A stretch of DNA of 64,000 bases from Streptomyces sp. NBC_00569 (GCF_036345255.1 NZ_CP107783.1:5750001-5814000), one strand, 5' to 3'; positions 6,401-15,934 are shown, numbered from the stretch's first letter. Numbers and translations: made by a program. The notes: generated from the sequence alone by a model not told the origin.

Positions 6401-9172
6401 GTGGCGGGGACCCCCGACAGGTCGAAGCAGCAGGAGTCGTCGGGAGGACCGATCCCGGAGGAACGGGACCCGAGGCTCGCGATGGCGAGGCAGTCGCCGG
6501 AGCGGGTCGATCAGGCGACGGCGGTGTTCTCCGTCCGGGACGTTCCGGCGACGACGGAATCGGATTCGGGTTCCGGGTCTGGTTCGAGTTCGGGTTCGGC
6601 GGGGAAGTCCCCGGCGGGATCGGATTCGGATGCGGACGCGGACGTCTCCGGCGCGGAGGACTCGGGCTCGGCTTCCGGTTCGGCATCGGCATCGACATCG
6701 GTGTCAGATTCCGGGGCGGGCCCGGAGCCCGAGGCGGGTTCCGGGGACGGTACGGAGCCGGGTTCCGGCGACGAGGCGGGCGACGCACGCCTGCGTGCCG
6801 CTGTGGCGGCCTGGGTGTCCGGTCCGCGGGACGGCTCCGCCGACGGGCCCGAGGCGGCCGGTGACGGTGCCGCTGACGCGGCGGAGGACGAAGCGGAGGC
6901 GTCCGCGGCGGACGAGCCGGGCGAGCCGGAGGCGGCAGACACCGCGTCGGACGCGGCGGAGGGCGACGGCGACGGCGATGGCGCCGTGGCCGACGCCGCC
7001 GAGGGCTCGGCCGACGCCGAGGCCACGGACACCGCCAAGGGGCCCGACGAGGACGCGCACGCCGAATCGGCTGACGCCTCTGAGGTACCGGAAGCCGAGG
7101 CGCTCGACGCCGACGTGAAGCCGGCCGATGAGGCGAAGGCTGGCGCGAAGCCGTCCGGCGAGGTCAAGGAGTCCGCCGACGCCGAGCCGGCCGATGCCCT
7201 TGAGGCACCGGAAGCCGAGGCGCCCGACGCCGACGCGAAGCCGGCCGACGAGGTCAAGGCTGAGGCCAAGCCGGCCGACGGGGCGAAGGCATCCGCTGAC
7301 GCCGAGCCGGCCGACGAGGTCAAGGCTGAGGCCAAGCTGTCCGACGAGGCGAAGGCTGACGCCGAGCCCGCCGACGGGGCGAAGGCATCCGCTGACGCCG
7401 AGCCCGCCGATGCGGCGAAGGCACCCGCCGACGCCAAGCCGGCCGACGAGGCGAAGGCCGATGCCGAGCCCGCCGATGCGGCCAAGGCGCCCGCCGACGC
7501 CGAGCCGGCCGCCGAGGTCAAGGTCGACGCCAAGCCGTCCGACGAGGCGAAGGCCGATGGCAAGCCCGCCGATGCGGCGAAGGCACCCGCCGACGCCAAG
7601 CCCCCCGTCGACCAGGCCACCGCCGTCTTCAAGGCCGTCAAACCGCCCGTCGATCAGCCGACCCAGATGCTCAAGTCGCTCGGGTCCAAGCCCGCCGGTG
7701 CGGGCAAGGCCGAGTCCGATGCCGAGCGCACCAGCAAGTTCGTGCCCCTCAGGGGGCTCGACTCGGGCACCCCGGCCAAGCCCAAGGCGCAGCCCGAGGC
7801 ACAGTCCAAGGCGCAGCCCACCGCCCCGCCGCCCGCGAAGCCCTACGTCGGGCCCGAGCGCACCACCCAGCAGCCGCTCCCGCCGCTGCCCCCGCTCGAC
7901 CTCCTGGCCGAGCTCACGAACACGCCGCCGCCCGCGGAGACCCCGGTCCGCACGGCCGTGCGCAGGGTCAAGATCTGGACGCCGATCGTCCTGCTGCTCG
8001 CCGTCGTGTTTGCGGTCGTACAGGCCGTACGACCGCTGCCCGCGCCCACGCTGGCGCTGACCGCCAAGTCGACGTTCGCGTTCGACGGGGACAAGGTCTC
8101 GCTGCCGTGGCCGGCCGAGGGCCAGGGCTCGATGGACGTCAGCGGCATCGGCGCGATGGATCGGTTCGGCGAGCAGAAGCCCGTACCGATCGGGTCCGTG
8201 GCCAAGGCCATGACGGCGTACGTCGTGCTCAAGGACCACCCGCTGCAGCCGGGCAAGGACGGCCCGTCCATCGGCGTGGACGCGAAGGCGGAGAAGGAGG
8301 GCGGCTACGACTCCGAGGGCGAGTCGACGCTGAACACCGTCAAGGAAGGCGACAAGCTCAGCCAGAAGGACGCCCTTTCGGCCATCATGATTCCGTCCGC
8401 GAACAACATCGCGCGGCTGCTGGCCCGTTGGGACGCCGGTTCCGAGGAGGCGTTCGTCAAGAAGATGAACGCCGCCGCCAAGGACCTCGGCATGACCGGC
8501 ACGACGTACACGGACCCGTCCGGGCTGAAGGAGACGACCGTCTCCACCGCTCAGGACCAGGTCAAGCTCGGCAACGAGCTGGTGAAGATCCAGGCCCTGA
8601 TGGACATCACCAAGCTGCCGACGTGGAAGGACCCGTCGGGCAAGACGTGGCAGAACTACAACCGCCTCGTCCCGTACAACAACGCGGTCGGCGTGAAGAC
8701 CGGTTCGACGACCAAGGCCGGCGGCAACCTGCTCTTCGCCGCGACGAAGGACGCCGGCGGCGAGACCGTGACGGTCGTCGGCGCGATCCTCGGGCAGCAC
8801 AGGGCGCCGATCATCGACACCGTGAACGCGGTCAGCAAGACGGCGATGCTCGCGGCGCAGGACGCCGTGAAGGCGTCGACGATCCTGAAGAAGGGCGACG
8901 TCGTCGGCTACGTGGACGACGGGCTCGGCGGGCAGACCCCGGTCGTGGTGACGAAGAACGTCTCGGCCGTCGGCTGGGCGGGCCTGACGGTGAAGCTGGA
9001 GCTGGCGGACGGTGCCAAGGGCGCCGCCGTCCCGCACAGCGCGAAGGCCGGTACGAAGGTCGGCGAGCTGAAGGTCGGCGACGGTTCGGGCGGTGCGGTC
9101 ACCGTCCCGGTCGCCCTCCAGAAGGACCTGGCCGAACCCGGTTTCGGCCAGAAGCTCACCCGCGTCGGCTGA
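6401..9172 (+). CDS. D-alanyl-D-alanine carboxypeptidase (peptidase S11) with long acidic N-terminal tail
   Basis: About 923 aa. Residues 1 to ~520 are low-complexity Ala/Asp/Glu/Pro/Ser with imperfect 10-12-residue repeats such as AKADAEPAD. One membrane segment follows near residues 523-545 (WTPIVLLLAVVFAVVQAV), then an extracellular penicillin-binding domain with SVAK (catalytic Ser about 597), SAN (about 665) and KTG (about 766). It should trim D-Ala from peptidoglycan stem peptides. The GTG at 6401 is preferred because GAGGAGG lies 5 bases upstream; an in-frame GTG at 6377 is possible. S11 enzymes are usually 300-450 aa, so the cytoplasmic tail doubles the size and may anchor partners inside the cell. 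Confidence 0.93.
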   Translation: MAGTPDRSKQQESSGGPIPEERDPRLAMARQSPERVDQATAVFSVRDVPATTESDSGSGSGSSSGSAGKSPAGSDSDADADVSGAEDSGSASGSASASTSVSDSGAGPEPEAGSGDGTEPGSGDEAGDARLRAAVAAWVSGPRDGSADGPEAAGDGAADAAEDEAEASAADEPGEPEAADTASDAAEGDGDGDGAVADAAEGSADAEATDTAKGPDEDAHAESADASEVPEAEALDADVKPADEAKAGAKPSGEVKESADAEPADALEAPEAEAPDADAKPADEVKAEAKPADGAKASADAEPADEVKAEAKLSDEAKADAEPADGAKASADAEPADAAKAPADAKPADEAKADAEPADAAKAPADAEPAAEVKVDAKPSDEAKADGKPADAAKAPADAKPPVDQATAVFKAVKPPVDQPTQMLKSLGSKPAGAGKAESDAERTSKFVPLRGLDSGTPAKPKAQPEAQSKAQPTAPPPAKPYVGPERTTQQPLPPLPPLDLLAELTNTPPPAETPVRTAVRRVKIWTPIVLLLAVVFAVVQAVRPLPAPTLALTAKSTFAFDGDKVSLPWPAEGQGSMDVSGIGAMDRFGEQKPVPIGSVAKAMTAYVVLKDHPLQPGKDGPSIGVDAKAEKEGGYDSEGESTLNTVKEGDKLSQKDALSAIMIPSANNIARLLARWDAGSEEAFVKKMNAAAKDLGMTGTTYTDPSGLKETTVSTAQDQVKLGNELVKIQALMDITKLPTWKDPSGKTWQNYNRLVPYNNAVGVKTGSTTKAGGNLLFAATKDAGGETVTVVGAILGQHRAPIIDTVNAVSKTAMLAAQDAVKASTILKKGDVVGYVDDGLGGQTPVVVTKNVSAVGWAGLTVKLELADGAKGAAVPHSAKAGTKVGELKVGDGSGGAVTVPVALQKDLAEPGFGQKLTRVG
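7090..7620 (+). repeat. Degenerate tandem repeats encoding the acidic tail
   Basis: Within the carboxypeptidase gene, units of 30-36 bases encode variants of KPADEVKAEA and EPADAAKAPAD about a dozen times. Third-position choice keeps the reading frame. The tract could vary in length between strains. Confidence 0.7.
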
Positions 9173-9192
9173 CCTCCCGGCCGGACTCACGC

Positions 9193-9231
9193 ACAAGCGC
9201 CCCCACGGCACACAGCCGTGGGGGCGCTTGT
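9193..9231. terminator. Bidirectional hairpin between convergent genes
   Basis: A perfect 16-bp stem (arms 9193-9208 and 9216-9231) with a 7-base loop, 20 bases after the carboxypeptidase stop and 42 bases after the end of the opposing membrane-protein gene. No long T-run, as is usual in Streptomyces. Confidence 0.8.
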
Positions 9232-9272
9232 GTCGGAAGACCGCTCACTTCGGACCGCTCGCTTCAGACCGC

Positions 9273-10979
9273 TCACTTCGTCTTCGGCGGCACGCACTTG
9301 GGTGCCGTCTTGCCGGACGGCCCCCCGTACCGCGAGCTGATCCGGACGTCGCCCGGCTCCTTCACCGTCAGGCGCGTGAACTCGCCCTCCTCGCGCAGGC
9401 ACCCGCTGTCCGCCCACAGCCACGGCGAGTACGCGATCCGCACGATGATCGAGCCGGCCTTCGGCATCCGTACGACGAGGTTGGCGCCGTCGGAGCGGAC
9501 CACCGAGCCGGGCGAGTCCACCAGCGGCACCGCGTTCTTCACGCGGTAGATCCGCCAGTTGGCGTCCCGCCACACCGATTCGAGGTAGTGCGGCTCACTG
9601 GACACCAGCTTGTGCTCCAGCTCCGCGGGGCCGTCCGGCTCGCCGTTGTAGACGACGACGAAGCCGACGGCCCACTGGGAGAGCCAGGCGTGGTACGAGG
9701 CGGAGGAGAAGGCGCCCTCGGGTACGTCGGTGCCGCCGTGTCCCTCGTAGAAGAGCCGTCCGCGCTCGACGTCGGCCTGCCGGTTCCAGCCGCGCGCCAT
9801 GTTGATGTAGGGCGCGAGGACGGCCGCCTCGCGATGGTCGCGGGCGGGGACGACCTCGACACGGGTGCGTTCGGCGCCGAGCTTCTTGAGCGTGGAGACG
9901 ACGCCGTCGGTCTTGATCGCCCACTCGGGGACCTCGGTGTTGGCGACGACGTCGGCGATGGTCTTGCCGGACAGCCAGCCCAGGGAGAGGACGATGGCGG
10001 CGATGCACATCACGCGCTGCCGGTGGGGCGGGAAGAACCCGCCGAGTCTGCCGTCGTAGCGGGGCCCGTGGTCCCGGTTCATCACGGCGGCGAGGAGCAG
10101 CGCGGGCGCCACGATCTCCGTGAGCCGCTCCACGTTCGTGCCGATCGGGGTGGCGATCAGATAGGTGAGCACCACGCCGAGCGCGTACACGGCGGTGCCG
10201 AGGCGCGCCACGCGCCAGGCGCGCGGCGCGCACAGCAGGACGACCGCGCACACGACGAGAGGCGGGAAGATCCGCCCGAACGGCATGGGCTGTTCCCCCT
10301 TGAACGGGAACAGCCAGGTCGTCACGCCCACGATGAGGACCGGCGGCAGGAGCAGCGACAGGGCCTTGCCCCACTGCCGGTTCAGGAGCCACGCGGTGCC
10401 GGCGACGACGAGGAAGAGCCCGGCGACGGGGCTCGCCATCGTGGACAGCGCGGCGCACACGGTGGCGATGACGATGCGCCGGCCGTTCATGTGCGCGAGG
10501 ACGGCGCCGAGTCCGAAGGCCACGCCCAGCATGAATGTCGAGCGCCCCGACACGACCTGGCACCACAGCGAGAACCCGACCACGAGGGCCGGCCACAGTG
10601 GTCTTCGGATGCCGGTGCGCTCGACGATCGACGCGGCGAGCCAGGTGGACGAGACACCGGACAGGAGCGTGACGGGGACGACGCCGAACAGTGCCATCAG
10701 GTAGGGCGAGATGAGGCTGTAGTTGGCGATGTGGAGGCCGCCGTACCAGAACAGGTTGTAGGCGGAGCCCGGGTACATCTTGGCGAACTCGGCCCACGCC
10801 ACCTGTGCCGCGAGGTCGCCGCCGCCGGTCGCGAGGAACGCCAGCCACAGGACGTGCAGCGGCAGTATGCAGGCGGTGACGAGCAGGGCGGTCCGGTGCC
10901 GGCCGTGCCAGGGCTCGGGGATGTCCGGGGACCGGCGCGCGCGTGCGGCAGAGGGTGGAGACAGTTCGGCAGAGGCCAC
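9273..10979 (-). CDS. Polytopic membrane protein (function unknown)
   Basis: About 568 aa from the GTG at 10979; a frame to 11075 is open but begins poorly. Roughly ten to eleven membrane helices fill residues ~45-400, starting LLVTACILPLHVLWLAFLA. An approximately 170-residue non-membrane C-terminal domain follows (WNRQADVERGRLFYEGHGG … YHAWLSQWAVGFVVVYNG). This topology (multi-helix core plus soluble C-terminus) recalls GT-C glycosyltransferase-like or uncharacterised actinobacterial membrane proteins more than an MFS transporter, though similar proteins are sometimes labelled MFS. I see no diagnostic catalytic motif. Convergent with the carboxypeptidase gene. Confidence 0.85.
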   Translation of the reverse strand: MASAELSPPSAARARRSPDIPEPWHGRHRTALLVTACILPLHVLWLAFLATGGGDLAAQVAWAEFAKMYPGSAYNLFWYGGLHIANYSLISPYLMALFGVVPVTLLSGVSSTWLAASIVERTGIRRPLWPALVVGFSLWCQVVSGRSTFMLGVAFGLGAVLAHMNGRRIVIATVCAALSTMASPVAGLFLVVAGTAWLLNRQWGKALSLLLPPVLIVGVTTWLFPFKGEQPMPFGRIFPPLVVCAVVLLCAPRAWRVARLGTAVYALGVVLTYLIATPIGTNVERLTEIVAPALLLAAVMNRDHGPRYDGRLGGFFPPHRQRVMCIAAIVLSLGWLSGKTIADVVANTEVPEWAIKTDGVVSTLKKLGAERTRVEVVPARDHREAAVLAPYINMARGWNRQADVERGRLFYEGHGGTDVPEGAFSSASYHAWLSQWAVGFVVVYNGEPDGPAELEHKLVSSEPHYLESVWRDANWRIYRVKNAVPLVDSPGSVVRSDGANLVVRMPKAGSIIVRIAYSPWLWADSGCLREEGEFTRLTVKEPGDVRISSRYGGPSGKTAPKCVPPKTK

Positions 10980-11106
10980 TGCGGCGTTCCGTTCCGGTCG
11001 GACGGGCAATTGTGTTCGGAAAGACGCTAGCCGTGGCCCGAGAGTTGGTTGACGCGCCCCTGATGTTTGCGGCAAATCTACGCAGGGCCGTCGGAGTCCG
11101 ACGCCG

Positions 11107-12423
11107 CTAACCGCCCGGCGACGCGCAGATGTCGTCCGGCGCGTGCACCTGCCCCGAGCGGCCCGACGGCGTTACGGCGATCTGGCTGCGGACGGTCTCC
11201 AGCTGCCCGAGGAGCGTGTCGAGCGTTCCCGTCCGGGGGTCCTGGAAGTACGTCAGGACGGCCCGGTAGAACGCGTCGCGCAGCACGGGCGGCATGACGT
11301 CCGACGCGTCGAAGCACAGGGTGTCCGCGTCGTGGGTCAGATAGGAGGCGACGGCGAGGCCGGTCGGGTCGTCGGGCTGGGGGTCGGTCGCGTCGGGGAA
11401 GAAGGGCCGCAGGTGGGGCTCCGTGCGCCGTGACCAGGTCTTGCGGCCGTTCTCGCTGGTCAGGAGTGTCACGAGGTCCTGCGCCGCCGGGTTGTCGGTG
11501 AGCACGGCGGCCATGTCGCCCGACACCTCGTACGTGTCCTTGTACGCGGCCCGCCCGTGCAGGAACCGGGCGGCCGGCTCCACGCGCAGAGAGTTGTCGG
11601 CCATGGCGCCGGGGTAGAGGGAGCGGATGAAGGAGCCCTGGTGTTCGTGGGTGCAGCCCGGGAGGGAGCCGCCGAGGAGTCCGCGCTTGGGGGCGTTGGG
11701 ATGCTTCGGGTCGGGGGTGCCCTCGAACGACATGGTCAGGGAGCGCTCGACGGACTTCGGCGACCGCGGGCCGAGGATCTCGGACCAGGTCGTGAAGGCG
11801 CGGCGCACGGCCGGGTCGTGCTTCCAGTCGAGGCGGCCGGTGGCCCACCGTGTGTACGTGTCGGGGCCCGCCTGGTGGAGGAGGATGTCCTCGATCCAGT
11901 CGGTGCCGGGCCATCCGGAGGTGGCCTGCGCGGCCATGCCCACGCACCAGTCGGGCGCCTCGGTCCCGGTGGCGCGCTTGCTCCACACCAGGCTCTTGAG
12001 GTTGACCCGCAGCGGCACCCAGTAGGTGCGGTGCCTGCCGTCGAGGGTGAGGGTGGGGGACCAGGGCGGGTAGCCGCGTTCGGCGGCCTGTGGCGACAGC
12101 GGTTCGAGTCTGCCGTCGGCCGCGTACTCGGTGAGCTCGCCGATGCTGTTGAGGACCGCGACGTCGGGCGGGGCGCCGGCCTCCAGCTGCGCGACGAGGG
12201 TCTCGCGCAGGGAGCGGGTGCCCTTGTAGACGTAATGGTGACCGCTGCGGTGCGACAGGCGGGCGAGGGCGTCCTCGAACGCGGCGCCCTCGGGTCCGGT
12301 CCACGGCCCGAGCACGACGACGGTCCGGTGCGTGTCGCCGCCGGCGCAGCCGCCGGTGAGCGCGGCGAGGGCGAGCAGGCAGGCGGCGAGCGCGAGCCGG
12401 AGCACGCTGGTCCGGCGCCTCAT
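11107..12423 (-). CDS. Extracellular substrate-binding lipoprotein, third gene of the PknG-like operon
   Basis: 438-aa lipoprotein. The signal peptide (residues 1-25) ends in the lipobox LTGGC with Cys26. The mature part resembles family-1 solute-binding proteins: a strand opening VVVLGPWTGPEG, APPDVAVLNS and a late DPRTGTLDTLL. There is no ABC permease beside it. Instead its ATG overlaps the stop of the four-helix membrane gene by 4 bases (ATGA), so it is co-translated with that gene and with the kinase. In mycobacteria the GlnH lipoprotein binds Asp/Glu and signals through GlnX to PknG. I infer an equivalent role, with an unknown ligand and a different binding-protein family. Confidence 0.88.
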   Translation of the reverse strand: MRRRTSVLRLALAACLLALAALTGGCAGGDTHRTVVVLGPWTGPEGAAFEDALARLSHRSGHHYVYKGTRSLRETLVAQLEAGAPPDVAVLNSIGELTEYAADGRLEPLSPQAAERGYPPWSPTLTLDGRHRTYWVPLRVNLKSLVWSKRATGTEAPDWCVGMAAQATSGWPGTDWIEDILLHQAGPDTYTRWATGRLDWKHDPAVRRAFTTWSEILGPRSPKSVERSLTMSFEGTPDPKHPNAPKRGLLGGSLPGCTHEHQGSFIRSLYPGAMADNSLRVEPAARFLHGRAAYKDTYEVSGDMAAVLTDNPAAQDLVTLLTSENGRKTWSRRTEPHLRPFFPDATDPQPDDPTGLAVASYLTHDADTLCFDASDVMPPVLRDAFYRAVLTYFQDPRTGTLDTLLGQLETVRSQIAVTPSGRSGQVHAPDDICASPGG

Positions 12424-13658
12424 ACGGCGGTCCCCGGGCGCCCCACGAGCAGATACTCGCGCCGATAGGCGTGGAGGGCGGCGCCGGTGACGGCGGCGAC
12501 GAGCAGGCCGGCGGGCGCCACCCAGGGGGCCGCCCCGTCGACGGCGGCGAGCCGCCCGTTGTCCAGGACGGCGTCCATCGAGTCGGCGAGCGTGACGACG
12601 GCGGTGTCACCGGGCGGGTCGATGCGGCGCTCCTCGACGGCGACCTCGGTGACCGGCGAGGTCACCGCGTACAGGCTGCGGGCGATCGGCACGGTGTCCT
12701 CCTGGGCGGCGTACGCGTACAGCCCGTCGAGGGCGATCGCGGGCACGGCGAGCAGCGGCAGCGCGGCGGCGAGGAGCGGCACGCTGGCCGAGATGCGCAA
12801 GCGGACCCGCAGGAAGCGCAGGGTGCGCCACAGGCCGGCGATCAGCAGCACGAACGCGACGGCCGACACGGCGGCGGCGGTGACGGCGGCGGGACCGAGC
12901 GCGGCGCGGGCCTCCAGGCGGTCGCGCAGGGCGCGTTCGAGGTCCGAGATGCGGTCGACGACGGTCGTCGCCTCGCTGCCGGTGACGGGCGCGCAGCGGG
13001 GGTAGGTGGCGTAGCGGTCGGTGGCGGGTTCGTAGGGACCGCCGGGATCGGGTGAGCAGAGCATGCTCTGGGCGTAGGAGAGTCCGGCCTTGCGCAGGGA
13101 CTCGTCGGAGACGTTCGTCTGGGCCCAGGCGATCCAGCGTTCGTAGCCGTCGACGAGGCCGGAGACGACGTCGAGTTCCTGGCGCTCGGCGGCGGTCAGG
13201 GCGCCGCTGCGCGCGACCTGGCTGAGGTCCTGGGCCGCGCCGGTGATCCGGGAGCCGTAACGGGGGGTGAGTCCGCTCAGCTCGACGGCGTCCCCGGCGT
13301 CGAGGCTCACCTCGGCCTCGCGCTGGGCGATCCGCAGTGAGATCCGCGCGTCGGCCAGGTCGCGCAGCGCGGGCGCGATGTGGGCGCGGATCTCGGCGGA
13401 GTCGTCGCGCAGGGACGCGGCGGTGAAGCCGAGTCCGGCGAAGGCGACGACGGCGAGGAGGGGGAGGGCGACGAGCCGGTCGTGGAGGTAGGCGCGGTTG
13501 CGAGGCGGTTCCGCGGCCCGTGGGCCCGGCCGGTCCGTGGCCGGCACCGGCGGGGCCCACGCGTACCGCCACAGCAGGCGTGCGCCCTTGAGCGCGGCGA
13601 CGGCGAGACGCTTCGCCGACGCCCCTGCGCGCCGGGACCGCCCCCGCATGGACGTCAC
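12420..13658 (-). CDS. Four-helix membrane sensor, GlnX-like
   Basis: 412-aa membrane protein starting at GTG 13658, whose last bases overlap the kinase stop (GTGA). Predicted topology: cytoplasmic N-terminus of ~60 residues, helix 1 at ~61-83, a large helical extracellular domain (~84-254, two cysteines near 201 and 222), helices 2 and 3 at ~255-277 and ~291-313, a short second outer loop, helix 4 at ~378-397. This matches mycobacterial GlnX, which links the GlnH lipoprotein outside to PknG inside. Between two coupled genes it is the natural transducer. No enzymatic motif is visible. The orthology claim rests on topology and gene order, not alignment. Confidence 0.85.
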   Translation of the reverse strand: MTSMRGRSRRAGASAKRLAVAALKGARLLWRYAWAPPVPATDRPGPRAAEPPRNRAYLHDRLVALPLLAVVAFAGLGFTAASLRDDSAEIRAHIAPALRDLADARISLRIAQREAEVSLDAGDAVELSGLTPRYGSRITGAAQDLSQVARSGALTAAERQELDVVSGLVDGYERWIAWAQTNVSDESLRKAGLSYAQSMLCSPDPGGPYEPATDRYATYPRCAPVTGSEATTVVDRISDLERALRDRLEARAALGPAAVTAAAVSAVAFVLLIAGLWRTLRFLRVRLRISASVPLLAAALPLLAVPAIALDGLYAYAAQEDTVPIARSLYAVTSPVTEVAVEERRIDPPGDTAVVTLADSMDAVLDNGRLAAVDGAAPWVAPAGLLVAAVTGAALHAYRREYLLVGRPGTAV

Positions 13659-15934
13659 CGGTCCGCCGCCGGTCGCCGTCCGGTGGGCCAGGGCCGCGGG
13701 AAGGGCGGCCGGGACCGGTCCCGGCGGTGCCACAGTCCGAGGGGCCTGACCAAGTAGGCGCGGTCCAACAGGCGTTCGGCGACGGCCTCGGCGTGTGGGC
13801 TGTCGGAGCGGGCGGCCTGCCGGGCGAGCGCCCGGTAGAACTGCGAGAGCTGACGCCTCAGCATGACGTCCTCGTCCGGGAATTCGAGCCGTCCGCCCGC
13901 GTCCCGCGCGTCCTGGTCACGCCGGGCCGCCGCCTCCGAGAGCCGCCCGAGCGCCTCCGCCCCCACCTTCCCGTCCGTCACGAGGCGCTGCGCGGCCTCC
14001 CACACCTCGGCCTTCATCCGTACGCGGGCCTGTTCGTCGGTGAGCCCGTGCTCGTTGAAGAGGCGGGCGAGCCGGGTGAGCGCGGTGCGCAGCCCGTCGG
14101 CCGTCGTCGCGTACTCGACGGCGACACGTACCGTCGCGGTGCGCGCGCCGGTGCGGTGGCGCGAGTGCTGCGGCACGGCGTCGAGCGCCTCGATGGCGTA
14201 CGTGTCGGGGGTGGCGCCCCCGAGGGCGAGGCGGGCCCGTGCCGCGCCGAACGCCGCGCTGCCGAGCGAGGGGTTGCGCAGCCGTACGGCCTCGTAGAAG
14301 GTCAGCGCCTCGTGCCAGTGGCCGAGCCGCTCGGCGCAGTGGCCGAGGGCGAGCTTGGGCGCGTACTCGCCGGGGATGGCGCCGTAGACCTGGTCGAAGT
14401 AGTCGCGCGCGGACGCCACGTCGCCGGCGGCGAGGTCGAGGAGGCCGCGGTGCCAGTCGATGCGCCAGTCGTGCCGGGACAGCTCGCGCCCGATGCCGTC
14501 GACCGCGCCGCGCAGTTCCTCGGCGGCGGACTCCAGGTCCGGCCCTTCGCCCGCCGCGCGTTCGGCCCGTACGGCGACGCGCAGCCGGAGCCTGCACCGC
14601 AGGAGCCGCACCTCGGGGGAGTCCCGCCAGTCGCCGGTGTGCTGGAGGAGCGCGGCGGGGTCGGCGTCGGCGAGGCGGCTGAGGCCGTCGTGGCGGGCGT
14701 CGTGCGGGTCGGGGCGCGGCACGGGCAGACGGGCCGCGACATCGGCGGCGGACGGCGGCTCGTGCAGCGGGGCGGGCGTCACGCCCCCGGGAGTCGCCCA
14801 CCGGGGCAGGACCGGCGCGACCCCGAGGGCTCCGTCCAGGGCGTACGGCGACTGCATGAAGAGCGGCGACGGCTCGAACGTCTCCTGCCCGGTCCGAAGC
14901 GACCTCAACTCCCGGAAGACGCCACGCAGTTGGTCCGCCATCTCGTCCGCGTCCGCGTACCGCTCGGCCGGTTCGGGGCGGGTGGCGCGGCGCAGGGCGC
15001 GGGCCAGCGAGACGAGGCCGAGGCCTTCCGGGGCCGGGGTCGTGGTCAGCGCGGCGGCCTGCGCCGTCACCGGGTCGCCGTCGTGCATCCGGTCCAGGGC
15101 GCCGAGTTCGGCCAGCGAGTGGGGTCCGGCGCCGAGTCCGCTCAGCGTGCGCAGCGTCTCGCCCAGGCTGAACAGGTCGTCGCGCGGGGCGGAGGCGCCG
15201 GCCAGGGCGGGCGGGGCGAGCGGCACGTTCGGCGCGCGGAAGCCCTCGGTCGTCAGGCCGGGCGCGCCCTCCTCGCGGATGGACCCCACGTCGATGACCT
15301 TGGTGGTGGCGCCGTCGTGCATCACGTTCTGCGGCTTCAGGTCGCCGTACACCTTGCGGGGGCCCGGCCGCGCGTGCAGATGGTCGAGCGCGGACAGGAC
15401 GCGCAGCCCGTACGCGAGCACGAACTCGTGGAAGCGGGCGCCGCCGAACCGGTCCGGTTCGTGCTGGGCCAGTGCGCGGATCTCCTCGAGGTTGAGCCCG
15501 TCGACGTACGGCAGGACGAGGAAGGGGCCGACGCGGGCGTGGCGGCCGTAGTTGAAGACGGGGATGATCCCCTCGTGGTGGAGGTCGGCGAACGCCTGCC
15601 GCTCGTCCTCCAACGAGCCGAGCCGCGGGGCGAGTTGTTCCGGCCGCAGGGTCTTCACGGCGACCTCGCGGTCGTCGACCTTCCGGTCGAGCGCGAGATA
15701 CACGTCGCCCATGCCGCCGCGCCCGAGACGCCGTACGACCTGATACTGCCCAGCCAGTAACTCGCCCTGTTCCAGGGCGGCTTCGCCGGGACCCGCGGCC
15801 CGGCCCCGGTCGTCGCGCGGCCTGACCTCGGGCAGCGCCGTCGGATCGGGCCCCTCGTCGGGCAGCGTGACCCAGGCGTCCCGCGGCCCGTCCGGAGGCG
15901 GCATGACGAACAGCGGACCGGAGGACGCCGTCAT
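13655..15934 (-). CDS. pknG: PknG-like serine/threonine protein kinase with C-terminal TPR-type region
   Basis: 759 aa from ATG 15934. The kinase domain has the glycine loop GRGGMG (71-76), Lys94, catalytic VYGDLKPQNVM (Asp198, Asn203) with no HRD arginine, and DVG in place of DFG (215-217). These departures are typical of PknG. The long C-terminal half (~400-759) is helical with TPR-like alternations (LGHCAERLGHWHEALTFYEA). Mycobacterial PknG also has an N-terminal rubredoxin; here the first 60 residues are Pro/Gly/Asp-rich without paired cysteines. The gene is soluble and first of three coupled genes, so it likely receives the signal passed by the membrane protein. PknG controls glutamate metabolism through GarA-type FHA proteins; the target here is not in view. 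Confidence 0.9.
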   Translation of the reverse strand: MTASSGPLFVMPPPDGPRDAWVTLPDEGPDPTALPEVRPRDDRGRAAGPGEAALEQGELLAGQYQVVRRLGRGGMGDVYLALDRKVDDREVAVKTLRPEQLAPRLGSLEDERQAFADLHHEGIIPVFNYGRHARVGPFLVLPYVDGLNLEEIRALAQHEPDRFGGARFHEFVLAYGLRVLSALDHLHARPGPRKVYGDLKPQNVMHDGATTKVIDVGSIREEGAPGLTTEGFRAPNVPLAPPALAGASAPRDDLFSLGETLRTLSGLGAGPHSLAELGALDRMHDGDPVTAQAAALTTTPAPEGLGLVSLARALRRATRPEPAERYADADEMADQLRGVFRELRSLRTGQETFEPSPLFMQSPYALDGALGVAPVLPRWATPGGVTPAPLHEPPSAADVAARLPVPRPDPHDARHDGLSRLADADPAALLQHTGDWRDSPEVRLLRCRLRLRVAVRAERAAGEGPDLESAAEELRGAVDGIGRELSRHDWRIDWHRGLLDLAAGDVASARDYFDQVYGAIPGEYAPKLALGHCAERLGHWHEALTFYEAVRLRNPSLGSAAFGAARARLALGGATPDTYAIEALDAVPQHSRHRTGARTATVRVAVEYATTADGLRTALTRLARLFNEHGLTDEQARVRMKAEVWEAAQRLVTDGKVGAEALGRLSEAAARRDQDARDAGGRLEFPDEDVMLRRQLSQFYRALARQAARSDSPHAEAVAERLLDRAYLVRPLGLWHRRDRSRPPFPRPWPTGRRPAADR

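Noticed and set aside
11078..12610. A 510-residue Arg/Pro-rich minus-strand frame overlapping the lipoprotein gene
   Set aside because: Shadow frame of the lipoprotein and sensor genes, which are coupled and have clear signal peptide and helices.
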